NCBI GenBank assembly: GCA_947165335.1
Contig: CAMVAB010000014.1
Coordinates: 1 to 17,297 of the forward strand
Source: an uncultured Pseudomonadota bacterium
GTDB taxonomy: Bacteria; Pseudomonadota; Alphaproteobacteria; Rs-D84
Reading direction: 5' to 3'
DNA length: 17,297 bases
Shown: positions 1 to 6,809 of the stretch, one piece after another
Layout: every line of letters begins with the position of its first letter
How positions within the stretch are numbered: the stretch's first letter is position 1
Made by a program: the position numbers and the translations under genes
The notes under the pieces: model-generated
Database searches by the model: none
What the model saw: only the letters and a program-made list of their open reading frames with translations
What the model was told of the DNA's origin: nothing

Positions 1-752
1 AAAACATTCCAATCAAAACAGAATTGGGCGAAGAAATCAGAAAATGTTTTGTTGCTGAATCTGGTAAAACTTTAATCGCGATAGATTATTCACAAATTCA
101 ATTAAGATTACTCGCGGATGTTGCGAACGTTGAAACATTCAAAGAAACTTTCAATGCAGGCCTTGACATTCACGAACAAACGGCGCGCAAGGTATTTAAT
201 ATTCCGCAATCGACGATTGTCCCAAAAGATTTAAGACGCGCTGCAAAAACCATAAACTTTTCTATTATTTATGGAATATCTGCATTTGGATTGGCAAATC
301 AATTAAATATTTCACGTGATGAAGCAAAGAAAATCATAGATTCATATATGGCGGGGCTGCCTGAAATCAAACAATACATAGATTATATAACACAATTCGC
401 ATTTGATAATCATTGTGTTTATACACCATGGGGCCGTCGTATAGAAATCCCAGAAGCATCTAATCCGCGTATGCGTGGTTATGTTGCACGCGCTGCAATT
501 AACGCGCCAATCCAAGGATTTGAAGCAGACATTGTTCGTCGCGCTATGGTAAATGTATATAATAAAATTGTTGCACCAAATCATGACAAAATAAAAATGA
601 TTTTACAGGTTCACGATGAAATTATATTTGAATGCGATGAAGATTCCGCACAACATTTCGCAGATTTAATCAAAAAAGAAATGGAAAATGTGACAAAGTT
701 ATCTGTGCCATTATTGGCCGAAGCAATAATATCACCAGTTTGGGATAAATAA
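1..752 (+). CDS. polA: DNA polymerase I, C-terminal polymerase domain (5' partial)
   Basis: This is the 3' part of DNA polymerase I, which fills gaps during repair and Okazaki-fragment processing. The reading frame is open from base 3 and begins NIPIKTELGEEIRK, the conserved stretch before motif A, so the gene starts outside the window. Family A motifs follow in order: motif A (DYSQIQLR, bases 84-107), motif B/O-helix (RRAAKTINF...IYG, around 235-275, keeping the Arg, Lys, Phe and Tyr that contact the nucleotide), and motif C (QVHDEI, around 607-624, with the catalytic Asp-Glu). The C-terminus PVWDK is close to the usual family end. One oddity is that motif A reads Q-I-Q-L-R, where nearly all bacterial enzymes have Q-I-E-L-R; that Glu is the ribonucleotide steric gate in E. 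coli Pol I. The gene ends directly at a bidirectional terminator. Confidence 0.97.
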   Translation, partial: NIPIKTELGEEIRKCFVAESGKTLIAIDYSQIQLRLLADVANVETFKETFNAGLDIHEQTARKVFNIPQSTIVPKDLRRAAKTINFSIIYGISAFGLANQLNISRDEAKKIIDSYMAGLPEIKQYIDYITQFAFDNHCVYTPWGRRIEIPEASNPRMRGYVARAAINAPIQGFEADIVRRAMVNVYNKIVAPNHDKIKMILQVHDEIIFECDEDSAQHFADLIKKEMENVTKLSVPLLAEAIISPVWDK

Positions 753-782
753 AAAAACACCCACAAACGTGGGTGTTTTTGT
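751..782. terminator. Bidirectional intrinsic terminator between polA and the DsbA-like gene
   Basis: Stem CACCCAC (758-764) pairs with GTGGGTG (769-775) around a 4-base loop. An A-run precedes it and a T-run follows, so it can stop transcription from both sides. It overlaps the polA stop codon and lies just beyond the stop of the leftward gene at 798. Confidence 0.9.
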
Positions 783-797
783 TTTTGAATTAAAGAA

Positions 798-1619
798 TTA
801 TTTCAAAGCATCGATAATTCTTGCATATGGAATCGCACCAGGGAATGCTTTATCACCAATAATCAAGTATGGTGTTCCGCTGATTTCAAAACGTTGTGCC
901 AATTCACGAACATTTTGCAATTCTGCTTTCACAATATCGCCTTCCATATCTTTTTCCAATTGTTTTGTATCAAGTCCAGCTTCTTTAGCCAACTTCATAA
1001 CATTAGCATGGATTTTTGCAGGCAATTTTGCTTGATCTTTCATATCGTCTTGTGAGTAATATTCTTTATCCATCAACAATTTGTCCAAAGCCGCTGCTTT
1101 TGCATTGCTTTGAATTTTAGCAGCGATAACTGCTTTTGCTGGTGCATCAGATAATGGACCATGGATAGAGAAGTTTTTCAATACTACACGGACGTCATCG
1201 CGTTCTGCCAAAACACGTGCCAATTCAGCATGAACACGACGGCAGTATGGGCAAGAATAATCAGACCACAAGAATATTGTGTGTGCTGCATCTTCTTTAC
1301 CAGCGATTGGAGCATGACCAATCATATCGTTCATATGGTTTTTAACATATTTACGAACTTCTTTGTTTTTAACTTTTTCTTGTTGACCTTGCATGCTTTG
1401 TACCATTTCTTGCAAAATTGCAGGATTTGTATGTACCAAGTATACAGGTGTCCACAAACGGCATACAGAACCAGCAATCAAAATAATTGCGATTACATTA
1501 AGACCTTTGTGTAAGATTACATCCTTTAATGAAGCTTTCTTATTGTCAAATTTGACCAATTTATAGCCAAACATGTACAAAGCGATTGCTAAAATCAGGA
1601 TTAAGATTGTCCAAATCAT
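798..1619 (-). CDS. DsbA/Com1-family thiol:disulfide oxidoreductase, membrane-anchored
   Basis: The 273-residue product is a thioredoxin-fold oxidoreductase of the DsbA family, which introduces or reshuffles disulfides in exported proteins. Residues 2-19 and about 39-55 are hydrophobic membrane segments. The catalytic domain starts near residue 112 and carries the active site C123-P-Y-C126; the cis-proline loop SGTP ends at Pro250. The domain must face the periplasm to act, so the topology is probably both termini outside. The ATG at 1619 is chosen over an upstream in-frame ATG at 1667 because AGGAG sits 6 bases before it and the upstream extension is basic, unlike the family. The electron partner (a DsbB-like protein) is not in the window. 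The many cysteine-rich secreted proteins at 11122-16814 are possible clients, which is inference. Confidence 0.93.
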   Translation of the reverse strand: MIWTILILILAIALYMFGYKLVKFDNKKASLKDVILHKGLNVIAIILIAGSVCRLWTPVYLVHTNPAILQEMVQSMQGQQEKVKNKEVRKYVKNHMNDMIGHAPIAGKEDAAHTIFLWSDYSCPYCRRVHAELARVLAERDDVRVVLKNFSIHGPLSDAPAKAVIAAKIQSNAKAAALDKLLMDKEYYSQDDMKDQAKLPAKIHANVMKLAKEAGLDTKQLEKDMEGDIVKAELQNVRELAQRFEISGTPYLIIGDKAFPGAIPYARIIDALK

Positions 1620-1648
1620 AGTTTTCTCCTTTGTTGTTGAACAGGAAA

Positions 1649-1677
1649 ATCTTAGAAAAAAAAACATATTTATGCAA
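1649..1677 (-). promoter_or_regulatory. Candidate sigma70 promoter for the DsbA-like gene
   Basis: On the minus strand TTGCAT (1677-1672) and TAAGAT (1654-1649) are separated by 17 bases, each matching 4 of 6 consensus positions. A leader of about 25-30 bases containing AGGAG would follow. No terminator is visible after recO, so co-transcription with recO is also possible. Confidence 0.4.
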
Positions 1678-1693
1678 CAAAAAAACGCACAAA

Positions 1694-2341
1694 TTAAAAT
1701 ATTTTTCTGACATTTGGCATATCTGTGCCCTGGATATCACAGATACTGGAAACGAAGCGTTTTGTTATATTTAATGACAATGGCAATCTGTATAATTTAT
1801 CAATATAAGGGGCGCCACATTCACTGCAAACTGCACGACCGGTTTTTGGAGATAAATAACAAAGATTTTCTTGTTTTCCGCACCCCGAACATTTGCTTAA
1901 ATCAAGTGCATAACCCAAATCTTTTAACAAAGATGTTTCCCAATTCAAATATGCGTCATACGGTTCTTTAGACACAGATAAATCTTGTAATAATTTGATT
2001 GTTTCGTTATAAAGTGTTTCGTTGGGTTCGCGTTCTGGAATTAAAGAATAAATCAAAGCAAACGCAGCATTCATACATTTCAAAGAGTCTGGATTTAACA
2101 ATAATGGTGCCGACAAATTTTTTTCACTTTCAAAATGAAACACACCCAATTGTGAATCAAGACGCGCATTCCACGAAACATTTCCCATTTGTCCGACAAG
2201 CGGTCTGTTTTTTTTCGCAACCGCCCCACCCCGAAACATTCCAACCAAAACACCATTGTCTTTTGTAAAAATATGTGCGACAACATCCCGTTCAGAAAAC
2301 GGTCGCATATTTATCAAAATCCCAGTAGTTTCAATTTGCAT
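1694..2341 (-). CDS. recO: DNA repair protein RecO
   Basis: RecO loads RecA onto SSB-coated single-stranded DNA in the RecFOR recombinational repair pathway and acts in the cytoplasm. The 215-residue product has the N-terminal OB-fold region (about 1-75, with the opening pattern of Gly-Ile-Leu, Arg-Phe-Ser-Glu, then a Gly-rich strand), a helical middle, and a zinc-binding site of two CxxC pairs (C151/C154 and C172/C175). The length is a little short of the usual 230-250 residues but the C-terminus looks natural. No Shine-Dalgarno sequence precedes the ATG; a TATAAT element ends 7 bases upstream, which suggests a leaderless transcript. The gene lies between the terminator of the ppiD-like gene and the DsbA-like gene. 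Confidence 0.92.
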   Translation of the reverse strand: MQIETTGILINMRPFSERDVVAHIFTKDNGVLVGMFRGGAVAKKNRPLVGQMGNVSWNARLDSQLGVFHFESEKNLSAPLLLNPDSLKCMNAAFALIYSLIPEREPNETLYNETIKLLQDLSVSKEPYDAYLNWETSLLKDLGYALDLSKCSGCGKQENLCYLSPKTGRAVCSECGAPYIDKLYRLPLSLNITKRFVSSICDIQGTDMPNVRKIF

Positions 2342-2347
2342 ATTTAC

Positions 2348-2376
2348 ATTATATATAAACGAAAATATTTATAAAA
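2348..2376 (-). promoter_or_regulatory. recO promoter, probably giving a leaderless mRNA
   Basis: The minus strand reads a perfect TATAAT at 2353-2348, followed by six bases and then the ATG at 2341. A normal discriminator length puts the transcription start on or next to the A of the start codon. The -35 region is weak (TTTTAT around 2376-2371, spacer 17). The upstream terminator isolates recO from the ppiD-like gene, so its own promoter is needed. Confidence 0.55.
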
Positions 2377-2400
2377 TAAAAAACGCCCAAATGGGCGAAT
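2377..2400 (-). terminator. Intrinsic terminator of the ppiD-like gene
   Basis: On the minus strand the hairpin CGCCCATTTGGGCG (2397-2384) is followed by a T-rich tract. It lies 4 bases past the stop codon at 2402. The same 14-base hairpin recurs at 5117-5130 behind grpE. Confidence 0.88.
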
Positions 2401-2401
2401 T

Positions 2402-3814
2402 TTATTTTGCGATAAATCTGTTAAAGACCTTTTCATTAACCTTTACAGGATATTCTTGTTTCAAGAATTGGCTATAATCATCTTGGATGAAACGCAATGA
2501 CATATTTTCCAATTCTTTACGCAAAGATGCTTTTTTTGCAGCGTCCGATTTTGGCATTACAGTTTTACCCACAGATACTACATAAAACGCTTCGCCGTCT
2601 TCAGCAATAATTTTATCGCCATTTTGATTTGCGAATGCCGCGTTCAAGACCGTCAACGGAGCACCTTCGGTTCTGGATACACTTGCATTTTTAAGGTTTT
2701 TGACTTCTTTATTATCTTTCATCGCAGTTAATTTTTCATTTGCTTTGATGTATGCTTGTTTGCGTTGTTCTGCCTTTTTCCAATCTGAAATCAAAGATTT
2801 TTTAACATCTTTAAATTCAGCATTGTGTTCAGCGTGAACATTATCAACACGCAAAATTGCAAAGCCTTCTTTTAATTCCAACAATTCACTTTCGCTGCCA
2901 GATTCCATAGCAAACAATTTAGCAATCAATTCAGGCGATAAAATTTTATCTGATAAATTGGCATTGCGTCCAATATTTGAATGTTGAACATATTTTGCCT
3001 TGTATTTATCAGCAGCTGTTTTCAAAGAATCGCCAGATATAATCATATCTTCGATTTGTTGTGCCTTTTTGAAACCTTCATCATAAACATCAGGTTTGGA
3101 CATATCTGCGGCAACAAACACATAAGATACAGAACGTGTTTCAGGGACTATTTGCGGATGTTGCGCATAATAAGTTTTTAATTGTTCGTCTGATGGTTCG
3201 CCAACTTTGTAATCAGCAAATTTCACAGTTGAATATTTAATATCACGTTTTGCATAACGAGCATTATATGCCGCATCAACTGCGAATTGTGGAACGTTAA
3301 TTTGAACATTAACAGCACCCATTGTCATATTGCGCAAAATATCACCACGCAATGATGATGCGATATCTTGTTCTGTTAAACCAGAATTTTGCAAAACCAT
3401 GTCAAACATCCAAGGTTGAAATTTGCCTTCAACTTGGAATTGTGGATAAGATCTGATTTCTTCGGCAATACGTTTATCAGAAACGACAAAACGCAAATCT
3501 TTTGCACGATTCATTGCCAAATGATTTGTTGTTAATTTCGACATCACAGAATTTGTTAAAGCCGCCGCTTTTGCAGGATCTGTGTATGCTGCGCGTTGTT
3601 CGTCTTTGCTCATTTCAGCCAATTCACGCGAACGCAAATTATTAAATTCTTGGACAGAAACATCCGAATCGCCAACATGAATCAGTGTTGTATCACGTGA
3701 AGCGCCACCAAAAATCCATTCTGCGGCACCCCAACCCACAAAACTGAAAATCAAAATGAACATTAAAACTTTTGCTAACGGTTTGTCAGCAGCATTACGT
3801 AAATATTCTAGCAT
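2402..3814 (-). CDS. PpiD/SurA_N-type membrane-anchored peptidyl-prolyl isomerase
   Basis: The 470-residue product is a periplasmic folding chaperone anchored in the inner membrane by one N-terminal helix (residues about 15-35, after a short cytoplasmic stretch MLEYLRNAADKPLAK). This is the layout of PpiD and of the alphaproteobacterial SurA_N_3 proteins. A SurA_N-like helical chaperone region spans roughly 45-230. A parvulin-like segment follows (about 245-375), then a C-terminal helical region. At 470 residues it is shorter than E. coli PpiD (623). I cannot show that the parvulin active site is intact, so it may act mainly as a chaperone. The start at 3814 is chosen because AAAGGTGG precedes it; an in-frame upstream extension to 4057 would run antisense through tpiA. 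Divergent from tpiA, with 64 bases between them. Confidence 0.88.
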   Translation of the reverse strand: MLEYLRNAADKPLAKVLMFILIFSFVGWGAAEWIFGGASRDTTLIHVGDSDVSVQEFNNLRSRELAEMSKDEQRAAYTDPAKAAALTNSVMSKLTTNHLAMNRAKDLRFVVSDKRIAEEIRSYPQFQVEGKFQPWMFDMVLQNSGLTEQDIASSLRGDILRNMTMGAVNVQINVPQFAVDAAYNARYAKRDIKYSTVKFADYKVGEPSDEQLKTYYAQHPQIVPETRSVSYVFVAADMSKPDVYDEGFKKAQQIEDMIISGDSLKTAADKYKAKYVQHSNIGRNANLSDKILSPELIAKLFAMESGSESELLELKEGFAILRVDNVHAEHNAEFKDVKKSLISDWKKAEQRKQAYIKANEKLTAMKDNKEVKNLKNASVSRTEGAPLTVLNAAFANQNGDKIIAEDGEAFYVVSVGKTVMPKSDAAKKASLRKELENMSLRFIQDDYSQFLKQEYPVKVNEKVFNRFIAK

Positions 3815-3878
3815 TTTTCCACCTTTTGCGTTAACATAGCAAAAAAGATGTAAAAAAATCAACAAAAAAGGAAGAAAA

Positions 3879-4580
3879 ATGAAATATGTTATCGGTAATT
3901 GGAAAATGAACGGCAACATGGCTGAAAAAGATTCCCTGTTAAAATCTTTGAAAAATGTTCGAACCGATAACAAAGTTGTTATCTGTCTTCCTTTTACCCT
4001 ACTTTGCGGCAATACTTTTGGTATAACGATTGGTGCCCAAGATATCAGTGAACACACAAATGGCGCATATACTGGTGATATATCTGGTGCGATGTTAATT
4101 GAATCGGATGTTAAATATGTTTTGGTTGGGCACAGCGAACGCCGCTTTTATCATCACGAAACAAATGATATAGTCAAAGCCAAAGCAACCGCTGCAATTC
4201 AAAATAAAATTATTCCGATAATTTGTGTTGGTGAAACAGCAGACGAAAAAAACGCAGGCCGAACGATGTCTGTAGTGAAAAAGATGGTGTTAGAAAGCGT
4301 TCCAAAATCCGGCAATTATATTATCGCTTATGAACCACGTTGGGCAATTGGCAAAGGCGTAACCCCAAGCGCAAACGAAATCACAGCGGTTCATGAAACC
4401 ATATTCAAAACATTGCGTGGAATAAAAAAGGAAAACACACCTGTTATTTATGGTGGCAGCGTTGATGCGGGAAATGCAGGAACTATTGCGAACCTGCCCC
4501 ATGTTGATGGATTATTAATTGGCCGCGCATCCTTGAAATCTGATACATTGTTACCTATAATAAAGACAATCAAAGAATAA
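3879..4580 (+). CDS. tpiA: Triosephosphate isomerase
   Basis: This cytoplasmic glycolytic enzyme interconverts dihydroxyacetone phosphate and glyceraldehyde 3-phosphate. The 233-residue TIM barrel contains N7 and K9 of NWKMNG, the catalytic H85 in VLVGHSERR, the catalytic base E152 in AYEPRWAIGKG, and the phosphate-binding YGGSV (191-195). It is compact compared with the usual ~250 residues; the shortening is in the first quarter (residues 30-50). The loop-6 hinge reads P-R-W and I-G-K-G, where the family usually has P-V-W and I-G-T-G. A clear Shine-Dalgarno AAGGAAG lies 5 bases before the ATG. grpE follows after 19 bases, so the two are probably co-transcribed. Confidence 0.97.
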   Translation: MKYVIGNWKMNGNMAEKDSLLKSLKNVRTDNKVVICLPFTLLCGNTFGITIGAQDISEHTNGAYTGDISGAMLIESDVKYVLVGHSERRFYHHETNDIVKAKATAAIQNKIIPIICVGETADEKNAGRTMSVVKKMVLESVPKSGNYIIAYEPRWAIGKGVTPSANEITAVHETIFKTLRGIKKENTPVIYGGSVDAGNAGTIANLPHVDGLLIGRASLKSDTLLPIIKTIKE

Positions 4581-4599
4581 CAAACCAAGCGGTAAAATT

Positions 4600-5112
4600 A
4601 TGGAAGATAAAAAAGAAGTCGAAATCGAAACAGTGTCTGTGGATGACAATAAAACAGAAGTATCCACTGATAAACAAACAAAAATTATTGAAGAATTAAA
4701 TTCTAAAATCGCTGAATTGAACGATAAATATTTGCGCGTCGCAGCAGAATTGGAAAACACACGTCGTCGTGCATCAATTGATATCGAATCGGTTTCACGC
4801 AGTCGCGCAATGAGCGTTGCTGAAAAAATATTACCAGTTATGGATGCGGTCAAGGCAGCATTGAATCACACCCCCGATGACGAAGGAATCAAAACCATGG
4901 AACGCGCTTTGGCTAACGCGTTTGCTCAAATTGGCATTATAAAAATAGAATCAGTGGGTCAAATTTTAAATCCACAATTTCATAACGCGATTCAAATTGT
5001 TGATAAACCAGATGAAAAAACAGAAACAAATACAATTATCGAAGAAATGCAGCCGGGATATATGTTTGGCGACACTGTACTTAGACCCGCAATGGTAATT
5101 GTTTCAAAATAA
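4600..5112 (+). CDS. grpE: GrpE, nucleotide exchange factor for DnaK
   Basis: GrpE releases ADP from DnaK and so drives the Hsp70 cycle. The 170-residue product has an acidic disordered N-terminus (1-27), a long dimerising coiled-coil helix (about 28-75), a short helical part, and the C-terminal beta domain. The family signature is visible in LNPQFHNAIQ (123-132) and in the closing G-Y-x-x-G-D-x-V-L-R-P-A-M-V-x-V (153-168). The ribosome-binding site is weak (AAGCGG, 11 bases upstream), and the 19-base spacing from tpiA suggests one transcript. Pairing grpE with tpiA rather than with hrcA or dnaK is less common. A strong terminator follows immediately. Confidence 0.96.
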   Translation: MEDKKEVEIETVSVDDNKTEVSTDKQTKIIEELNSKIAELNDKYLRVAAELENTRRRASIDIESVSRSRAMSVAEKILPVMDAVKAALNHTPDDEGIKTMERALANAFAQIGIIKIESVGQILNPQFHNAIQIVDKPDEKTETNTIIEEMQPGYMFGDTVLRPAMVIVSK

Positions 5113-5143
5113 AAAACGCCCATTTGGGCGGTTTTTATTTTTG
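5111..5143. terminator. Terminator after grpE, probably bidirectional
   Basis: The hairpin CGCCCATTTGGGCG (5117-5130) is flanked by an A-run before and a GTTTTTATTTTT tract after. It closes tpiA-grpE rightward and can also serve the leftward gene whose stop is at 5135. The stem and loop are identical to the terminator at 2384-2397. Confidence 0.9.
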
Positions 5144-5590
5144 TTTATATAACATTTGAAAAAACGGGGTAAGTTTTTTTGCACGTTTTTCGTACAATGT
5201 GTTCGCCAATGCCATATTATGTTTTGTTCTTTCAATTAATTCTTGATCAAAAATAATCTCATTCTTTGGATCACTTTCAATATATTTTTTCGTTTTATAA
5301 ACAATATTGACAGCAGTCTTTAATAATTGTTTGTCTTTGATTTTTGTACGTATATTTGTGTGGGCTGCATCGTAATAAAAAACTGTAAAACGAGGTACTT
5401 GTTCCCCATCAACTAATTCGGTAAAATCTTGATACAAACACAAACGACCAACATTTTGCAAAATCATTTCAATGCGTGTTAAATGCGAACCATGATCATT
5501 AAATAAATCTATAGATGAAATGTAAGCGTTTTTACATCCCGCATCCAGTAAATTCAATAAAAATTCAAGTTCAATTTGACTTTTATTCAC
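5135..5590 (-). CDS. Hypothetical protein, about 151 aa
   Basis: I do not recognise this family. With the GTG start at 5590 the product is 151 residues, without signal peptide or membrane helix, and probably cytoplasmic. It starts with an amphipathic helix (SQIELEFLLNLL), has a mixed alpha/beta middle with a strand RFTVFYY near residues 86-92, and ends in a Lys-rich helical tail. The frame stays open to a TTG at 5650 that touches the stop of the upstream gene. That extension overlaps a good TTGACA/TATTTT promoter and lacks a ribosome-binding site, whereas AAAGG lies 7 bases before the GTG, so I prefer the short form. A faint resemblance in layout to the small protein at 6810-7262 is noted separately. 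Confidence 0.7.
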   Translation of the reverse strand: MNKSQIELEFLLNLLDAGCKNAYISSIDLFNDHGSHLTRIEMILQNVGRLCLYQDFTELVDGEQVPRFTVFYYDAAHTNIRTKIKDKQLLKTAVNIVYKTKKYIESDPKNEIIFDQELIERTKHNMALANTLYEKRAKKLTPFFQMLYKQK

Positions 5591-5629
5591 AACAGTGCCT
5601 TTGGTATTTTTTACAAAAATAGCACTGTT
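5591..5629. promoter_or_regulatory. Nested inverted repeat over the -10 and leader, possible operator
   Basis: Outer arms AACAGTGC and GCACTGTT (5591-5598 and 5622-5629) are perfect 8-base inverted repeats. Inside lies a second palindrome, TATTTTT/AAAAATA around GTA. The outer repeat brackets the -10 box and ribosome-binding site and ends exactly at the start codon. It could be a repressor site or an RNA hairpin hiding the start of translation. Confidence 0.45.
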
Positions 5630-5643
5630 ATATTTTTTGTCAA
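5615..5643 (-). promoter_or_regulatory. Promoter of the 5135-5590 gene
   Basis: The minus strand carries a perfect TTGACA (5643-5638) and TATTTT (5621-5616) with a 16-base spacer. Transcription would start close to 5609, leaving a leader of about 20 bases with AAAGG before the GTG at 5590. The -10 lies between the arms of an inverted repeat. Confidence 0.65.
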
Positions 5644-5650
5644 GAAACAA

Positions 5651-6736
5651 TTAGTCAACGATGGCGTTCATTACCGGTCTGCTCTTCACTGTGTCTAGTG
5701 GATGTTGTTGGTATGAAACAGACGAAAAATCTATATTGTTCAAATCGAATTTGCGAATTATCGGATTATACATTGTTGTATAATACAATTTATTATTCGT
5801 CATATCTGTAACCGCTGTCCATTGTGTCGCAGATGGTATGTTTGGAATTTTTGTTTTATCTGAAAACTGAACACCAATAGGTATTGTCATCGCTTCTAAT
5901 ATCGTGAACGCATGTTCTACCGCTTGACTTGCGTTTTCAAGTACTGGTGCAGATGTTTGATAATAAGCAACGCGAACAAATCTTGATGGTGGCGTAAAAT
6001 CACCTGGCAATCCATGCAAACCAGACCCATGTTCTATGGGATCCAGTATGATATCGCCAAATTTATGCGCTGTGGCTGTTCCTGGATGCAAATTTATATA
6101 ATTATTCAAATTGGTAATTTGCCATGGATAACCCGGCGCATTGGTAAGAACCCCAAGTTTATTATCGTAAACCATCGGCACCCCACCAATGTATTCTATG
6201 ACAATTTGACGACCATTTTTATCCGCAACGCGCCAATGAAGATTTTCTGCACGCGAATCTGTGGCGACAACGCGAACAATACTTAATGCCGCTATGACAT
6301 CGTCAACACTTTCGAAATTACCAAGAATCCATGCAACAAATTCTGTATCTGAAATTGTTATGTCTTTTTGGGCTGCATCATATTTTGGATACGAACCATA
6401 TTTTGGAAAATAAAACAGGCCTGCCGATAAACCCGCTTCATTCAACCCTTCGATAACATAATCTTCGGATGCCAAACCAACATAACCGTAATACGCGGTG
6501 TATTTCATACCATCCCTTGTTCCATCCGGCAATATAGATTGTTTTTCAAAGCCATGGGGCACAATCAAATAATCGCTTGGGCTTTCGCCACTTGCCCATT
6601 CAACTGTGCGCGCAACTATTTGTGCGCCATCTGCAGATTTCAATGTGATTCCAGTACAGGAATCGGCCGAACGATGAATACCAACAATCGCCAATATCAT
6701 CAAAAAAGTAAAAGTTTTCGTTTTCATGTTTTTCAT
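5651..6736 (-). CDS. Secreted choloylglycine hydrolase-family Ntn hydrolase (bile salt hydrolase / penicillin V acylase type)
   Basis: The 361-residue product belongs to the linear amide C-N hydrolase family, which cleaves amide bonds of conjugated bile salts, penicillin V or acyl-homoserine lactones. Residues 1-26 form a Sec signal peptide, and cleavage before C27 would expose the N-terminal nucleophile Cys of C-T-G-I. Other expected active-site positions are R43 in ARTVEW, E46 (commonly Asp in Gram-positive enzymes), N99 in GLNEAG, N199 in LTNAPGYPW, and the Arg of PSRFVR (252 or 255), preceded by the family stretch SGLHGLPGDFTPP. The length fits the Gram-negative branch. A second in-frame ATG at 6727 is an equally possible start. 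The signal peptide places it in the periplasm or outside. Substrate cannot be read from sequence; bile salts would fit a gut habitat. Confidence 0.9.
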   Translation of the reverse strand: MKNMKTKTFTFLMILAIVGIHRSADSCTGITLKSADGAQIVARTVEWASGESPSDYLIVPHGFEKQSILPDGTRDGMKYTAYYGYVGLASEDYVIEGLNEAGLSAGLFYFPKYGSYPKYDAAQKDITISDTEFVAWILGNFESVDDVIAALSIVRVVATDSRAENLHWRVADKNGRQIVIEYIGGVPMVYDNKLGVLTNAPGYPWQITNLNNYINLHPGTATAHKFGDIILDPIEHGSGLHGLPGDFTPPSRFVRVAYYQTSAPVLENASQAVEHAFTILEAMTIPIGVQFSDKTKIPNIPSATQWTAVTDMTNNKLYYTTMYNPIIRKFDLNNIDFSSVSYQQHPLDTVKSRPVMNAIVD

Positions 6737-6751
6737 TTTGAATGAAAAAAC

Positions 6752-6780
6752 ATATAAAAACCATAAGAACGTATTCCAAA
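6752..6780 (-). promoter_or_regulatory. Weak candidate promoter for the Ntn hydrolase gene
   Basis: The minus strand carries TTGGAA and TATATG with a 17-base spacer, each matching 4 of 6 consensus positions, shortly upstream of the ATG at 6736. An upstream terminator at 6788-6803 implies that a promoter should exist here. No clear Shine-Dalgarno sequence is seen. Confidence 0.3.
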
Positions 6781-6781
6781 C

Positions 6782-6809
6782 AAAAAACCGCCGAAAACGG
6801 CGGTTTTTA
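6782..6809. terminator. Intrinsic terminator of the 6810-7262 gene
   Basis: Stem CCGCCG (6788-6793) and CGGCGG (6798-6803) surround an AAAA loop, with an A-run on one side and a T-run on the other. In the leftward direction the hairpin is followed by a T-run directly after the stop codon. Confidence 0.9.

Noticed and set aside
769..1514. Rightward open frames at 769-1035 and 1161-1514
   Set aside because: Both lie inside the DsbA-like gene in other frames and show no family features.
1620..1667. N-terminal extension of the DsbA-like protein to an ATG at 1667
   Set aside because: AGGAG directly precedes the ATG at 1619, and the upstream part lies over a candidate promoter; the 1619 start gives a normal membrane segment.
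3815..4057. Extension of the ppiD-like gene upstream to 4057
   Set aside because: It would run antisense through the start of tpiA. The start at 3814 has a ribosome-binding site and gives the usual short cytoplasmic tail before the membrane helix.
5591..5650. TTG start at 5650 for the small hypothetical gene
   Set aside because: No ribosome-binding site, and the stretch holds a TTGACA/TATTTT promoter; GTG at 5590 has AAAGG at good spacing.
6655..6736. Lipoprotein signal for the Ntn hydrolase
   Set aside because: The sequence before C27 is A-D-S, not a lipobox, and this Cys is explained as the catalytic nucleophile of C-T-G.
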